A program made the translations under genes and the position numbers. A stretch of DNA of 64,000 bases from Zantedeschia hybrid cultivar (taxonomy: Eukaryota > Streptophyta > Magnoliopsida > Alismatales > Araceae), in contig JARZZO010000014.1 of NCBI GenBank assembly GCA_030544215.1, positions 18,324,234 to 18,388,233 of the forward strand. The letters run 5' to 3'. Each line of letters opens with the position of its first letter. Position 1 is the stretch's first letter. Shown here in pieces: positions 49,301 through 58,004 of the stretch. The notes under the pieces were generated by a model, which ran no database searches, was not told the origin of the DNA, and saw only the letters and a list, made by a program, of their open reading frames with translations.

Positions 49301-52300
49301 GTTTTTTTTGACAAATCTCTCTTTTTTTTTTAGTAGTTATCTAATTATAAACATCATACTTAACGTCCATCGTTACCGTGAATGATTATGTCACATTTAA
49401 GAAAAATACTCCAATTTAATAGATTTAAATTTGTAAAAAATTTGGTCTATGATACTAATTGAGAGGAATTTGGTCTAGGGATCTTAATTTGCAAAAATAA
49501 ATGGTATACCACATCTCATGGAAAGTTAGAAACGTCAAATCTCAATTAATAAAACAAAGTAGTACACCTAAACTAAAGAGAGTGGATCACACTTTATTGA
49601 GTCAGAGCGCATCGACTCGAGTCGAACCGTGACTGGCTCGCAGCGACTCGTGTTTGTATCGTGCGATCCGGCACGAGTCAGTCTGATACAATGTGAGACA
49701 GCTCGATCCAGAAGCGTCCCAGCCCGACTCGTACGATCCACCCGTACCAACGACTCGGGATTCTCCATATACAAGTCGACTCGTACGAGTCGGCCTGATC
49801 CGGTACGATACAGCAAACCTTGGTCTTGATCTACTTTTATTACCATACTTATGAAAGTCTGTAGCTGGAAATTTTCATTTGCATTCCACGGCCTCTGTAA
49901 AACAGCAGGCCCATCCTTTTTCAAGTTACTCTAAGTAGGAGCCATAAATGGGTCAGGCTTGGATTGGATCAGATTATAGATTAGATCCAAAATTTAATCT
50001 GAAACTTTTGAGATCCATTTGAATTCAACTCCAGAGACTCTTGGAAATCTAATTTTGTCAAAATTTAACACAATGTGAAATCTTCCCCCTCTTCTCGATT
50101 GCTTCTCTCCCGAAAACCCTAGTAACCAACCCTAGCAGCACTGGGCAACTATGGTGGAGCAGAACACAGTTTTCCCCATGATGGTGAGGACCCCACCTGC
50201 TGCCACTGCCGCACTACCACCCTCCATGAGGGCACTTGGCCGACTTGGATCACTTGCCTGAAGAGGAACTGAAGCAAGTGGACTCCACCTTCAGTGTGTC
50301 ATCCTGGTCTTGATCTCCATGAGGGGTCCAGGTTTATACCACAGGGCCACTGCTGGATCCTGCTGTTGTCGTCGTTGTTCGAGTCTGCCTATTCTACATC
50401 CGGATATCCCCTTGCGCCAATGATGCCTTCACCTGGCCCATCTGCACTGTGAGATCATTGTCACACTGAGGATCAACAGGGCACGGGTCCTTGCTGTGGA
50501 GCTGACCTTAACTGTGCTCCAGAGAGATGAAATCAATTGGCATGATGATGAGGTGGTCGACTTCTACACCTGTTGTATGCACCTGGAGTGGCAAACCTTA
50601 CTCACTTTCCCCCACCTGTCAAGGAGCACAACAGAAAGGCCTCCCTATCTGATACCACCTTGAGCTCACCTCTTTATCAGCAGCTCCAAGATGTCCACTG
50701 TATCAAATTCAGGATTTTATGAATATGAAAATAGATCTGACATGGAATCCAAAAAAAAAAACCCAAATCTGCCTGAGTATTGTTTTTTTGGATTAAACTT
50801 GAAGCAAAATCCGACATGGTTTCAGATTTAGATCACACTCCTAACTGTTAGGAACACTTTACATCAAACATATCTATTTTCCATTTACTTTTTATTTCTA
50901 CAACTATTTTCTGATATGACTAAGGTTGCCCAATGCAATGAGGCTCTCAGTCTGGGAAGGGTCAATTGTATGCGCGTTATCCTTTTTTCTCCTTTTCTTC
51001 TTCTTTAACACAGAGGCTGTTTCCAGTTTTGAACCCATGACCTTCAGGTCACAATGGAGCAACCTTACCATTTCACTAAGGCTCCTCCTGAACTATCTTA
51101 TTTTATGATATGACCGAGTGGCCTAAATTCTAGCATCATAATGTCAGTTTACTAAGGTACCAAGGATAGAAAGAGTGTGTTACAGACTTGTATACTGCCT
51201 TGTCCACTGTATCATGCCAGCATATGTTGTGGTTTGGTGTGCTGCCCAATCTTTCACATTCTTTGCTGTATCATTTTGCAATTGCACTCTTAACCCTTGC
51301 ATATCCTGTATAAAAGTTGTCCACATCTTTCTTATTTGACTTGCAATTGCCAAAACATCCGTTGAATGCTTCTGACTTGCATGTCTATCTGATGCATCAT
51401 GGCAGGTCACTGTCAATATGGAGCAGATCTTGCCAAACAGTTAGCTGATGCACTACAGAATGTGCTTGCAAGTTGCGGAAGTGTCAGAATTTCTTTCTCT
51501 AGAAGAACTCCTGAAAAGGTTGTAAAACTTTTTGAAGAATGCACATGTCACTTGATTTCTGGAACCCTTATCAAGGCAGACATCACGATTTTGCAGCCAA
51601 CAAAAGTCAATGGAGATTGTGAATCCAGCATATGCATCTACTTCACAAGCTTTGATGCAGAAATGTATGCTTGAAGTGGGCCTTTCTTATCTGTTTTCCA
51701 TTTTTACAGGTATCCAACATTATATTGAGACAATTTAGTGATCATCCAAAGGTCTATATTTGGGATGATAAAGGTAAATTTATTTCGAGGAACAGGTTCA
51801 AGATTTTTAGGGATCATTGTTTCAACTTCTAGGCTTCAGAGGGTTGATTTACATACATGTCGAAAAACAGATCCGAATCCACATTTGGGACATCTAGCGT
51901 GGGCTGATGCTTTTGTTATAACTGCAGATTCAGTTAGCATGTTAAGTGAAGCTTGCAGCACTGGGTATGCTTAAGTTAAAATTAACAAATGATAATATGT
52001 TTGAATTTTCCTTTTCTTACTGGTAACAGTGCACATTCATAATCTTGTAGGAAGCCTGTTTACGTGATTGGAGCAGAACGCTGTAAGTGGAAATTCTCTG
52101 CATTCCACAAGTCTCTGCATGAACGAGGCATGGCTCGGCCATTCACAGGAAAAGAAGATGTATGTCGTGAAGTGCTCATTTGCATGCACACGCAACCTCA
52201 CTTAGAATATGCAAAACCTGGATTCTTTCCTTACATATGAATCAACTGACTGGTGTTGCTTTTAGTCAGCTTGGTTTGTGCATCATCATGGAATGAGTCA

Positions 52301-52695
52301 CTGATGAAGCATAATTATTATCACTCAAATATCTAGACTGAGTTGGGTATATCATCAAAATACTTTTCTACATGATGGTGCTTTACTTGAATATTCTCGA
52401 ACTTGGAATTGTTAAGCAGGTTATATGTCGTGACAGTCCCGTCCACATCATAATGCCCAATATTGCGAATTATTTGAATATTCGCAAGTTGAATTCTAAG
52501 TATGTTATATGTTACAGTTTTGTCCATGTCAGAAAATTCGATATTAGATGAGAAGTTTATTCTTCTGACCTCTCTCCTTGTTTATATGTTTAGATATTGG
52601 AGACTTGGTGCTATCCACCACTCAATGACACTGGGGAAGCAGCTTTACAGGTCCGCGAAGCATTAGCTGCGAAAGGATGGATTTTACAACATTAG
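34372..52695 (+). CDS. ELM1: Mitochondrial fission protein ELM1
   Basis: Ten exons: 34,372-34,554, 38,152-38,390, 46,320-46,416, 46,799-46,948, 47,040-47,166, 51,406-51,518, 51,710-51,773, 51,871-51,964, 52,051-52,159 and 52,594-52,695. Together they give 425 aa, close to the Arabidopsis protein. ELM1 sits on the outer face of mitochondria and recruits the dynamin DRP3A for division; plants alone have it. Seen: 'MRTIRLPEPP' at the start, 'RRAIVIGNGFAGAENQ', 'GGFNEWLRWLPVSFHKKL', 'VASGRDTISIASSIKR', 'LLVVNIGGPTG', 'HLGHLAWADAFVITADS', 'SEACSTGKPVYVIGA'. An in-frame ATG 10 codons upstream is less likely, since the family starts at MR-I-LPEPP. The gene spans 18.3 kb because introns 1 (3.6 kb), 2 (7.9 kb) and 5 (4.2 kb) took in LINEs, MITEs and a SINE. 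All splice sites stay canonical. Confidence 0.97.
34634..35042. mobile_element. Tourist-like MITE copy 1, ELM1 intron 1
   Basis: Left end 'ggccctgttttgatgcaact', right end 'cttgcatccaaacagtcc', an inverted pair, with inner 'tttatgataaa' repeats. Same family as 53,171-53,488, which has a clean TTA duplication. About 80 bp after the exon 1 donor. Confidence 0.75.
35210..36358 (+). mobile_element. 5'-truncated LINE with internal 249-bp tandem duplication, ELM1 intron 1
   Basis: The 3' end is an A9 tail (36,350-36,359) after 'gccattttgctgcctt'. A target duplication 'atcatatttct' lies at 35,199-35,209 and 36,359-36,369 and extends to about 17 bp if one T is allowed to be missing. The frame encodes the C-terminal zinc region of L1-type elements twice: 'CTLCRMFVETVDHLFINC' (about 35,530-35,590) and 'YTFFGIFVETVVHLFINY' (about 35,780-35,840). 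Units starting 'gataagctc' at 35,499 and 35,748 give the 249-bp period. In the second unit both zinc-ligand Cys pairs are lost. Non-functional. Confidence 0.87.
37190..37440 (-). mobile_element. RTE-clade LINE remnant, ELM1 intron 1
   Basis: The minus strand carries the broken words 'LGGNRLKWFGHVH' and 'AMKFEWRR', matching the C-terminal tail of plant RTE-type reverse transcriptases (…LRWFGHV…). Related to 38,925-39,520. Confidence 0.6.
38925..39520 (-). mobile_element. RTE-clade LINE remnant, ELM1 intron 2
   Basis: On the minus strand, around 39,320-39,230, the words 'MCIAETRMLKWMCEKTKKD' and 'LSVAPI' are the conserved end of the RTE reverse transcriptase ORF, followed near 39,185 by 'WFGHMYHCT'. 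Stops and frame changes show decay. Opposite strand to ELM1. Confidence 0.75.
40049..42380 (+). pseudogene. LINE ORF1-like region (zinc knuckle, DUF4283-like), broken
   Basis: The first open part, 40,049-41,032 (327 residues), has a CCHC knuckle C12-C15-H20-C25, then a second one, C31-C34-H39, whose last Cys is replaced by Val44. A region with 'LVWCRLGRIPLHQWN' resembles the DUF4283 fold of plant LINE ORF1 proteins, although it normally precedes the knuckle. Two more open stretches (41,293-41,787 and 41,865-42,380) continue in other frames with Pro/Ser-rich, poorly conserved sequence. Likely role when intact: binding LINE RNA. Confidence 0.7.
42367..45860 (+). pseudogene. LINE ORF2 remnant: endonuclease, reverse transcriptase, zinc region
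   Basis: Endonuclease part, 42,367-43,010: 'VCLQYTKM', where the catalytic Glu of the usual LQETK is Tyr; 'GDFNCVR' is intact; 'SRIDRDL' is present; and the last S-D-H motif reads 'SYH'. A stop splits it at 42,819. Reverse transcriptase: 'NKSPGPDGF' (about 43,660), 'YRPISLLSG', then a frameshift near 43,880, 'LKLDFEKAFDRVSW', 'GLRQGDPISP' and, in another frame, 'QFADDTLLF' (about 44,330). The C-terminal part at 44,693-45,697 has 'IKMFLWKVAIGRLPTSHR' and 'CIFCGIFEEDLDHLFCNC'. At least three frame changes and two lost endonuclease residues show it is dead. Confidence 0.92.
46480..46690 (+). mobile_element. Truncated LINE 3' end in ELM1 intron 3
   Basis: It ends 'ctttataatacgtgttgtac' then 'aatctactttaaaaaa', a relative of the 3' end 'tataatacaagtggtaccat' of the fragment at 48,295. 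No target duplication was found. It lies between ELM1 exons 3 and 4, which are only 382 bp apart. Confidence 0.5.
47665..48065. repeat. Duplicated unit of about 190 bp, ELM1 intron 5
   Basis: 'gggtattttgttcc(c/a)gag' followed by 'tcaaatttagggagccttta' occurs near 47,674 and 47,861, and both are followed by 'ggggttgtttttt' and 'aatactctttt'. A third partial match ('gagatggagaactgg') lies near 47,936. The source is probably the UTR of a retroelement. Confidence 0.7.
48295..48555 (+). mobile_element. 5'-truncated LINE fragment, ELM1 intron 5
   Basis: Flanked by 'tgatgaaaatg' at 48,284-48,294 and 48,556-48,566. The 3' end 'tataatacaagtggtaccat' then 'ccacgttcaaaataaaaa' belongs to the same family as the tails at 24,625, 27,500 and 46,690. 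A short frame 'FLCGKVKERARWLC' remains of the C terminus. Confidence 0.75.
48980..49004 (+). repeat. Homopolymer run of 25 G, ELM1 intron 5
   Basis: Twenty-five G between 'ggtcactt' and 'cagtgt'. See the 35-G run at 4,576. Confidence 0.9.
49195..49822. mobile_element. hAT-type MITE, 628 bp, ELM1 intron 5
   Basis: Exact 8-bp direct copies 'gtcttgat' flank it (49,187-49,194 and 49,823-49,830). The ends are inverted: 'taaggtttgccgactcgta' and, reversed, 'caaggtttgctgtatcgta', both followed within a few bases by 'ccggatcag'. An 8-bp duplication is the mark of hAT elements. Both arms repeat 'cgactcg' / 'cgagtcg' words in both orientations, while the middle (49,330-49,570) is AT-rich. There is no transposase, so it is non-autonomous. 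Confidence 0.9.
50050..50715 (+). other. GC-richer, coding-like segment in ELM1 intron 5
   Basis: About 650 bp clearly richer in GC than its surroundings. It starts with 'aaaccctagtaaccaaccct' like a plant 5' leader, and short frames with many Leu, Asp and Glu follow, broken by stops. The flanks ('taggagccataaatgggtca' near 49,937 and 'cacactcctaac' near 50,840) may be weak inverted ends. It could be a gene fragment carried by a transposon. No protein family was recognised. Confidence 0.35.
50921..51105 (-). mobile_element. Au-type SINE, ELM1 intron 5
   Basis: Flanked by 'tgatatgac' (50,912-50,920 and 51,106-51,114). Read on the minus strand: 'aggagccttagtgaaatggt' (A-box region), 'aaggttgctccattgtgacc', B box 'gggttcaaaac' and 'ggaaacagcctctgtg'. 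This is the well-known landmark order of Au SINEs. Confidence 0.85.
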
Positions 52696-52866
52696 GGCAT
52701 TTTGATAATGAGTTTCCCCACTTTCACATTCTCACTGCAGAATTTATTTTCAGATTACACACAAAATTCAAGTTTGTATTTTGCACGTTTGTGCATGGAA
52801 GCGTCTCATAATAATGGCTACAGCTCGGATGTAGAATACAAATGAGTGTGTATAATACTAGCTTCT

Positions 52867-52962
52867 GCTCCTTTGCTGGGGTTTTTTTGCTTCCATTCTT
52901 GACTGACTGTTGAATGCTCCTTTGCTGGGGTTTTTTGCTTCCATTCTTGACTGACCGTGGAA
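52867..52962 (+). repeat. Two-copy repeat, about 49 bp, in the ELM1 3' region
   Basis: 'gctcctttgctggggttttt' occurs at 52,867 and 52,916, each followed by 'ttgcttccattcttgactga'. It is probably in the 3' UTR of ELM1. Confidence 0.8.
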
Positions 52963-53170
52963 TCTTTGTCTGCGTTTCTTGGCATGTAACATGTTCATCA
53001 TGCTTTCTGTTTGAGCTTAGCGACTTTGCATAGTGTTTCTCTTTATAAAATCTGCAGAAGTTGGAATTTTGTGTCCCTTTTTCCTCGCGATGCTACTTAA
53101 TGCAGGGTTGTTGCGTGGTATCAACTTCTAGCGTTAATCCTAAGGTTTTCCGGTCGACAACAAGGCTTTT

Positions 53171-53488
53171 AGGTCTTATTTGGATGCAACTTAAGAAAAC
53201 ACAGGTTTATCATAAATGCATTTATCATAAACTCATTTATCATAAACGTGTTTTTCTAAACTCACATTTGGTTGTCTTATACGAACTTGAGTGAGTTTCT
53301 AGTAAATCTAAGAGAAACTGCAGCGTAAACCAACTCTCAGTAGGTTTATAAAAAATGTGTTTTGAGTTTAGGGTAAACTCAAGTGAATTTATGATAAATC
53401 TGTTTTTGTATCATCCAAATTAAGGTTATAATAGGAAGCACATTTATCATAAACATAAACTCATTTATGCTTGCATCCAAACAGGGCC
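53171..53488. mobile_element. Tourist-like MITE copy 2, between ELM1 and CASP
   Basis: TTA on both sides (53,168-53,170 and 53,489-53,491). Ends 'ggtcttatttggatgcaact' and, reversed, 'ggccctgtttggatgcaagc'. A 3-bp TTA duplication fits the Tourist/PIF-Harbinger group. The inside has many 'tttatcataaac' words. Same family as 34,634-35,042. Confidence 0.82.
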
Positions 53489-53762
53489 TTAGTTTCAGAT
53501 GTTATCATGATAACTTCATGAGGGCTGTGAAACAGGTCCAGACCCGTTAGCAGACTACTAGACTTCAGTCTGATCAGTGAATCATGATCAGTGATTTTGG
53601 TTCACCATTAGACTGTCCGTACAAAAAGGGGATGGAGTAAGTTGGCAACTGCTCCCCTGTCCAGCTTCCCAAACTGTACCACCATTAGCCCAACCTTCCC
53701 ACCTTAGTAGAATGCTCTCCACCTCACCCACAATTCTCTGTCACCACCTTCACATGACCCTC

Positions 53763-53770
53763 TATATATT
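53763..53770 (+). promoter_or_regulatory. TATA box of the CASP gene
   Basis: 'tatatatt' sits 116 bp upstream of the CASP start codon, with a C-rich leader between them. Upstream, 'ccaaccttcccacc' (about 53,690) resembles an AC element bound by MYB factors; this is only suggestive. Confidence 0.6.
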
Positions 53771-53878
53771 CTACGGAGACGTCCGATCATAACTCATAAG
53801 CCACGCTTCCATACTCAGAACAGAAAGCCCCTGCCTCTCCCCGTTCGAAATAACCAGGCACCAAGAAGAGGAGCAAGC

Positions 53879-54794
53879 ATGTCCGGCGAAGCTGCCTCCG
53901 CTACGATCGACATTGGCGACTCCGCCACCGACCCTAAAGGAAAATCTGTCGCCTCAGCTCCTCCTGCTCCGGCCGCAGCCGCTGCAACTCCCAGGGTTGC
54001 ACCTTTCGCCACCTTCCTATCGAAGACCAAGGCGCGTGGGGGATGGAAGAGAGGAGTCTTCTGCTTCGACTTCCTGGTGAGGGTCTTCGCAATAGGTGCT
54101 CTCCTCGCCGCGACCATCCTCATGGGCAGCACCCAGGAGACCCTCCCTTTCTTCACACAGCTCTTCCAATTCCATGCAGAGTATGATGACCTCCCCGCTT
54201 TCACGTAAGTATTTAACGCCCATTTCAATGGGTGGTATCTTCCACAGACTGGTGAACAGTCTCTCTCTTCCTAATTAAGTTAAAGAAACAAACGATTCCA
54301 AAGGAACAAAGAACAGCCTCCGCAAGATTACAACGTGAGATATATACGTGCAGGTTCTTCGTAATCGGGAACGCGATAGCGGGCGGGTATCTCCTCCTCT
54401 CCATCCCATTATCCTTTATTAGCATTGTTCGGCCCCGTGCAGGAGGCCTGAGGCTCCTACTCATCATCTTTGACACTGTAAGTGAAGTGTTCGAGCTGTT
54501 CTTCCCTGGTTTTTGCACCAGAAGTTAATGTGCGAGCTAGGAACTGAGCTGGTGTAATCTTTTCCGTCGCCGATGCAGGTCATGGTTGCGCTCACCACGG
54601 CGTCCGCCTCCGCGGCGGCGGCCATCGTGTACCTGGCTCACACGGGGAACACGAAGGCGAACTGGGTCGCCATCTGCCTGCAGTTCAACAACTTCTGCCA
54701 GCAGACCAGCGGCGCCGTGGTGGCCTCCTTCGTCGCCGCCGTCCTTCTCATGGTGCTGGTCGTCATGTCTGGTCTTGCTCTACGAAAGCACTGA
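53879..54794 (+). CDS. CASP: Casparian strip membrane domain protein (CASP)
   Basis: Three exons, 53,879-54,204, 54,354-54,477 and 54,579-54,794, give 221 aa. CASPs are four-helix plasma-membrane proteins that form the Casparian strip domain of the root endodermis and guide lignin deposition. Seen: Ala/Pro-rich cytosolic N terminus (1-58), helix 1 about 60-83 with conserved Arg68, helix 2 about 110-130, helix 3 about 147-170 with conserved Asp149, helix 4 about 195-217. The first outer loop has 'ETLPFFTQ' and 'EYDDLPAF' (87-108), the signature of true CASPs rather than CASP-like proteins. The second loop has 'NWVAICLQFNNFCQQ' with Cys183 and Cys190. Strong GC bias in exons 1 and 3. Likely expressed in endodermis under a MYB36-type regulator; this is known of the family, not seen here. 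Confidence 0.96.
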
Positions 54795-57700
54795 GCTCTC
54801 AGTTATGTGTGTGCGAGTGTTTCAAGTTCTTGACATGCATCCTTGTGCTTCTCCTTTCACCACTGTTGTCTGCCTTGCGTTGTGATCTCAAGTACCAAAA
54901 ACTCTGGCTTGTTGAAAGAAAAGGGTATTGGACATGTCTGTCCAGTACCGTCTGCAATGGCTTCGCATTAAGAGCGCGAAGTAGTAGTTTCTTTGTGAAG
55001 GAATGTTCGCCAAATGCAGAATTTGTTACTTCTAAAATTGATGAATTTGAATTAAATGGGCATGATATTAAATTAGATGGGAGGTCCAAATTTACATAGA
55101 TTTCATGAAATCTTTCATTGAGATCACGTCAAATATTGCTACGTCAACATTCGAGCACTTGGTCAAGACTTACGTACTGGGGCGGCAGAAGCTAAAGATT
55201 TTTCCTGAACAGTTAATATATTAAATTCCTGTTGTGTAGTAGCATATATAGTTGTGTCAAATCTTGGAACAATTTACATAAAAGTAAAATCACACTTCAA
55301 AAAAGAGGTTAAGAGAAGGTAACAGACAAGCCATTTGGCATAAAATAACTGATCTCTTCAGCAAGCTTGGCGAAAGAATGATGGTAAAATTCATATGGTC
55401 AATGAGGCATTGGACCACCTTGTCATAAAGAACGTCGAGTTCACATCTCATGTTGGGCAATTATGCAAGAGAGGAAATTTGTTTTTCAGATTAATAGGAC
55501 CTTTAATCAAATGCTTCGTGCATGCAAAACAGATTCTTTGAAGAGACTATTGTTTCCTGCAGTAGGATTCTCAAATCTAGAAATTGTTCATAGAAAGACT
55601 GAAACATCACCTAATAAGATAAAATTATTACAGATTTGAGTTGGAAAGTTCTCTCTCTGTTTAGAGAGACTTTGATTAGGTCTCTCTTGAAGAAAGGAAA
55701 CATGTACATATAAACTTACTTTTCCTGTCTAAAGAAGAACACAAATTTCTCATGAGTCGTGATGTTCCAATCTGCAGGTTTCCTTAATTTGGTATCTTTC
55801 AACTTCTCTTTTGCAAAATCTTAAAAGTGGACAATAAATAGTGGCCACATGCCTATGCCATCGCCAACCATGAAATATTTCCCTCCACCTATTAAACGCA
55901 CAAAGGTAAAACCTGATTGTCCATATTGCATCTAGCTAGTGACAAGATTAATAAGGAAAATGGTATAATAACACTCCTTACACCAAACTTAAAACAAATC
56001 ACAATGGGATAAAAATTGCCACTTCTCAATCTTCTTGCAGATCTCTTCTCGCAAATCCCTTCCAACCTTACCTGTAGGATCCCCTCAAGTGGAATCAACC
56101 CTCGCTGCGAGAATTGACTTGGCAGCTAGCTAACAGTCGACATGCACAAGCTTCCAACCTTAACTGTAGGATCCCCTCAAGTGGAATCAACCCTCGCTGC
56201 GAGAATTGACTTGGCAGCTAACAGTCGACATGCACGAACCCTCAAAGATGGAGGGGTGCTGTGAAAAATCTCCGTCTGTTCAAGATAACCCACAGGATAA
56301 AACTGAGAGCTTGAAGCAGAAAGGACAGTAGGATTCTTTTCCTCTGTGCATGGATGCTGAGCGACACATGCAGGCCTCCTAGTCAGTGCAGAAAGACTCA
56401 CCATGTTATTTTGGTTTACTTGACGCATCGTATAGTGTTTACCATGCGCCCCAAGCCGTTAATGTACGGCACCGTTTGTGCTCCGTGGCATACCCCTCCA
56501 AGCAATGTTTCACCAATTCTGTGGCCGTAAGAATCTATAAATACTAGTCAAAGTGCTTCTTAATGGGGAGAAGGAAGAGAAGAAATTTGACTGATTTAAC
56601 CATCAGAGGAGGTTGCGCAGGTAGCCAGAGAAGAGACGGCCAGCGTCTCAACAATCCCAACCGTGACATCACCTCCATCCCTCTGCTTTTCTCTCCACAC
56701 CCCAGATATCCTCTATTTTTTATTTTTTTGTTTTTATTTTTTTAAGGTCAGATCTATCATGCCCAGCCTATCATGTCTGACATGATTGAGTCTGACCCAT
56801 TAAGGATGTTTTTCAATGTTCATAAGTTTTTTTGTTTTTATTTTTTTCTAAATCATCCGATCAAAAATCAGATTGCACAAACATATCCGGTATGAGACTT
56901 TAAAAAAAAAATCAAAAATAAATTTGGCTGGCAAACCTGACCACACGATGTTATTCCCTCCCCACTGAATGGTCGGTGGCTATAATGTTTCTTCCACTTG
57001 CACGCTTTAACTGCACTGCTGCTGCTGAGTGCCCTCCGCTTTGATGTCGCTGTAAGATATAAATTTTTCATTCTTTATTTCTTTCATTTTGGTAGATCCC
57101 TGCTGAAAAATGCTGCCATGGACTCAGTTAAGAGGCAACACCCAGCTACCTTTGTATATTTCGGACGCTTTGATCTACTGCCTACATTTATAAAACTGAT
57201 TCAATTGAAACATGAACGATTTGGAATTCACGTTTCCTGCCCGGAGAAAAGTCGAAGTGTTTAATGAAACTGGTATCAACTTTTTTATCTTCCAATCCCA
57301 CCATAAACAATAGACTAATATTTCAATCCCTAACGATCTCTTTTTTGGCTGCAACTAGTCAATTTCTTATCAGAGACATACTAGAGCAGTAGCAAGGAAT
57401 TTTTGAAAAGTTCGGATGTTATTTGATATTTCAACCTGAAACTTCGGACATGGAGCCTCCGCTCAAATCTGTATGCCATACATCTCTCACACCTTTGCTA
57501 ATCAGATATGCAGGAGACAAACTTCTATCTTAACATACGCATATCCTATTCAAGTATTAACGGACACGACAAATACAATAAGCAAGTCATCATAAATAAT
57601 TCAACACGGTGAACAGAAAACATGTTCACTTAATAACGCGTTTGATGCAGCCTAAAATCTGTTACATACACATTTTCCAGGAAAGTTGATCTTATGCATT

Positions 57701-58004
57701 GTTTGATGGTTCAAAATCTTCAGACAACCAAAAAACACACGGATAGTCTTCAGACCGGGATTTTGGCATCCACATTGTGATCAACTTTTCTGAAGAATGT
57801 GGGCATGTAACAAATTTTACATACCAAAGAGACCATAAGTGAATGCACATTATGGGTGAGCAAAAAAATTGGACAATGATATAATCTTTTTTCAGCTCTA
57901 TCCATGAATGCATTTTATATGACCAACCAGTAAGCTATTTTCACATCAGATTTGGTGGAATATTGCGAGCAAAGTTCAAGATGTGTTCACTAGGACGAGG
58001 ACAC
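54795..58004. other. Intergenic between CASP and RGTB; no gene seen
   Basis: Contains the CASP 3' UTR and the RGTB 3' end. A 92-bp unit ('cttccaacctta' then 'ctgtaggatcccctcaagtg') is repeated at 56,059 and 56,151 with only a 4-bp difference near its end. The remainder is AT-rich without a recognisable coding region or TE domain. Confidence 0.6.

Noticed and set aside
53815..54228. 137-residue minus-strand frame
   Set aside because: It is antisense to CASP exon 1, a product of the GC-rich coding sequence.
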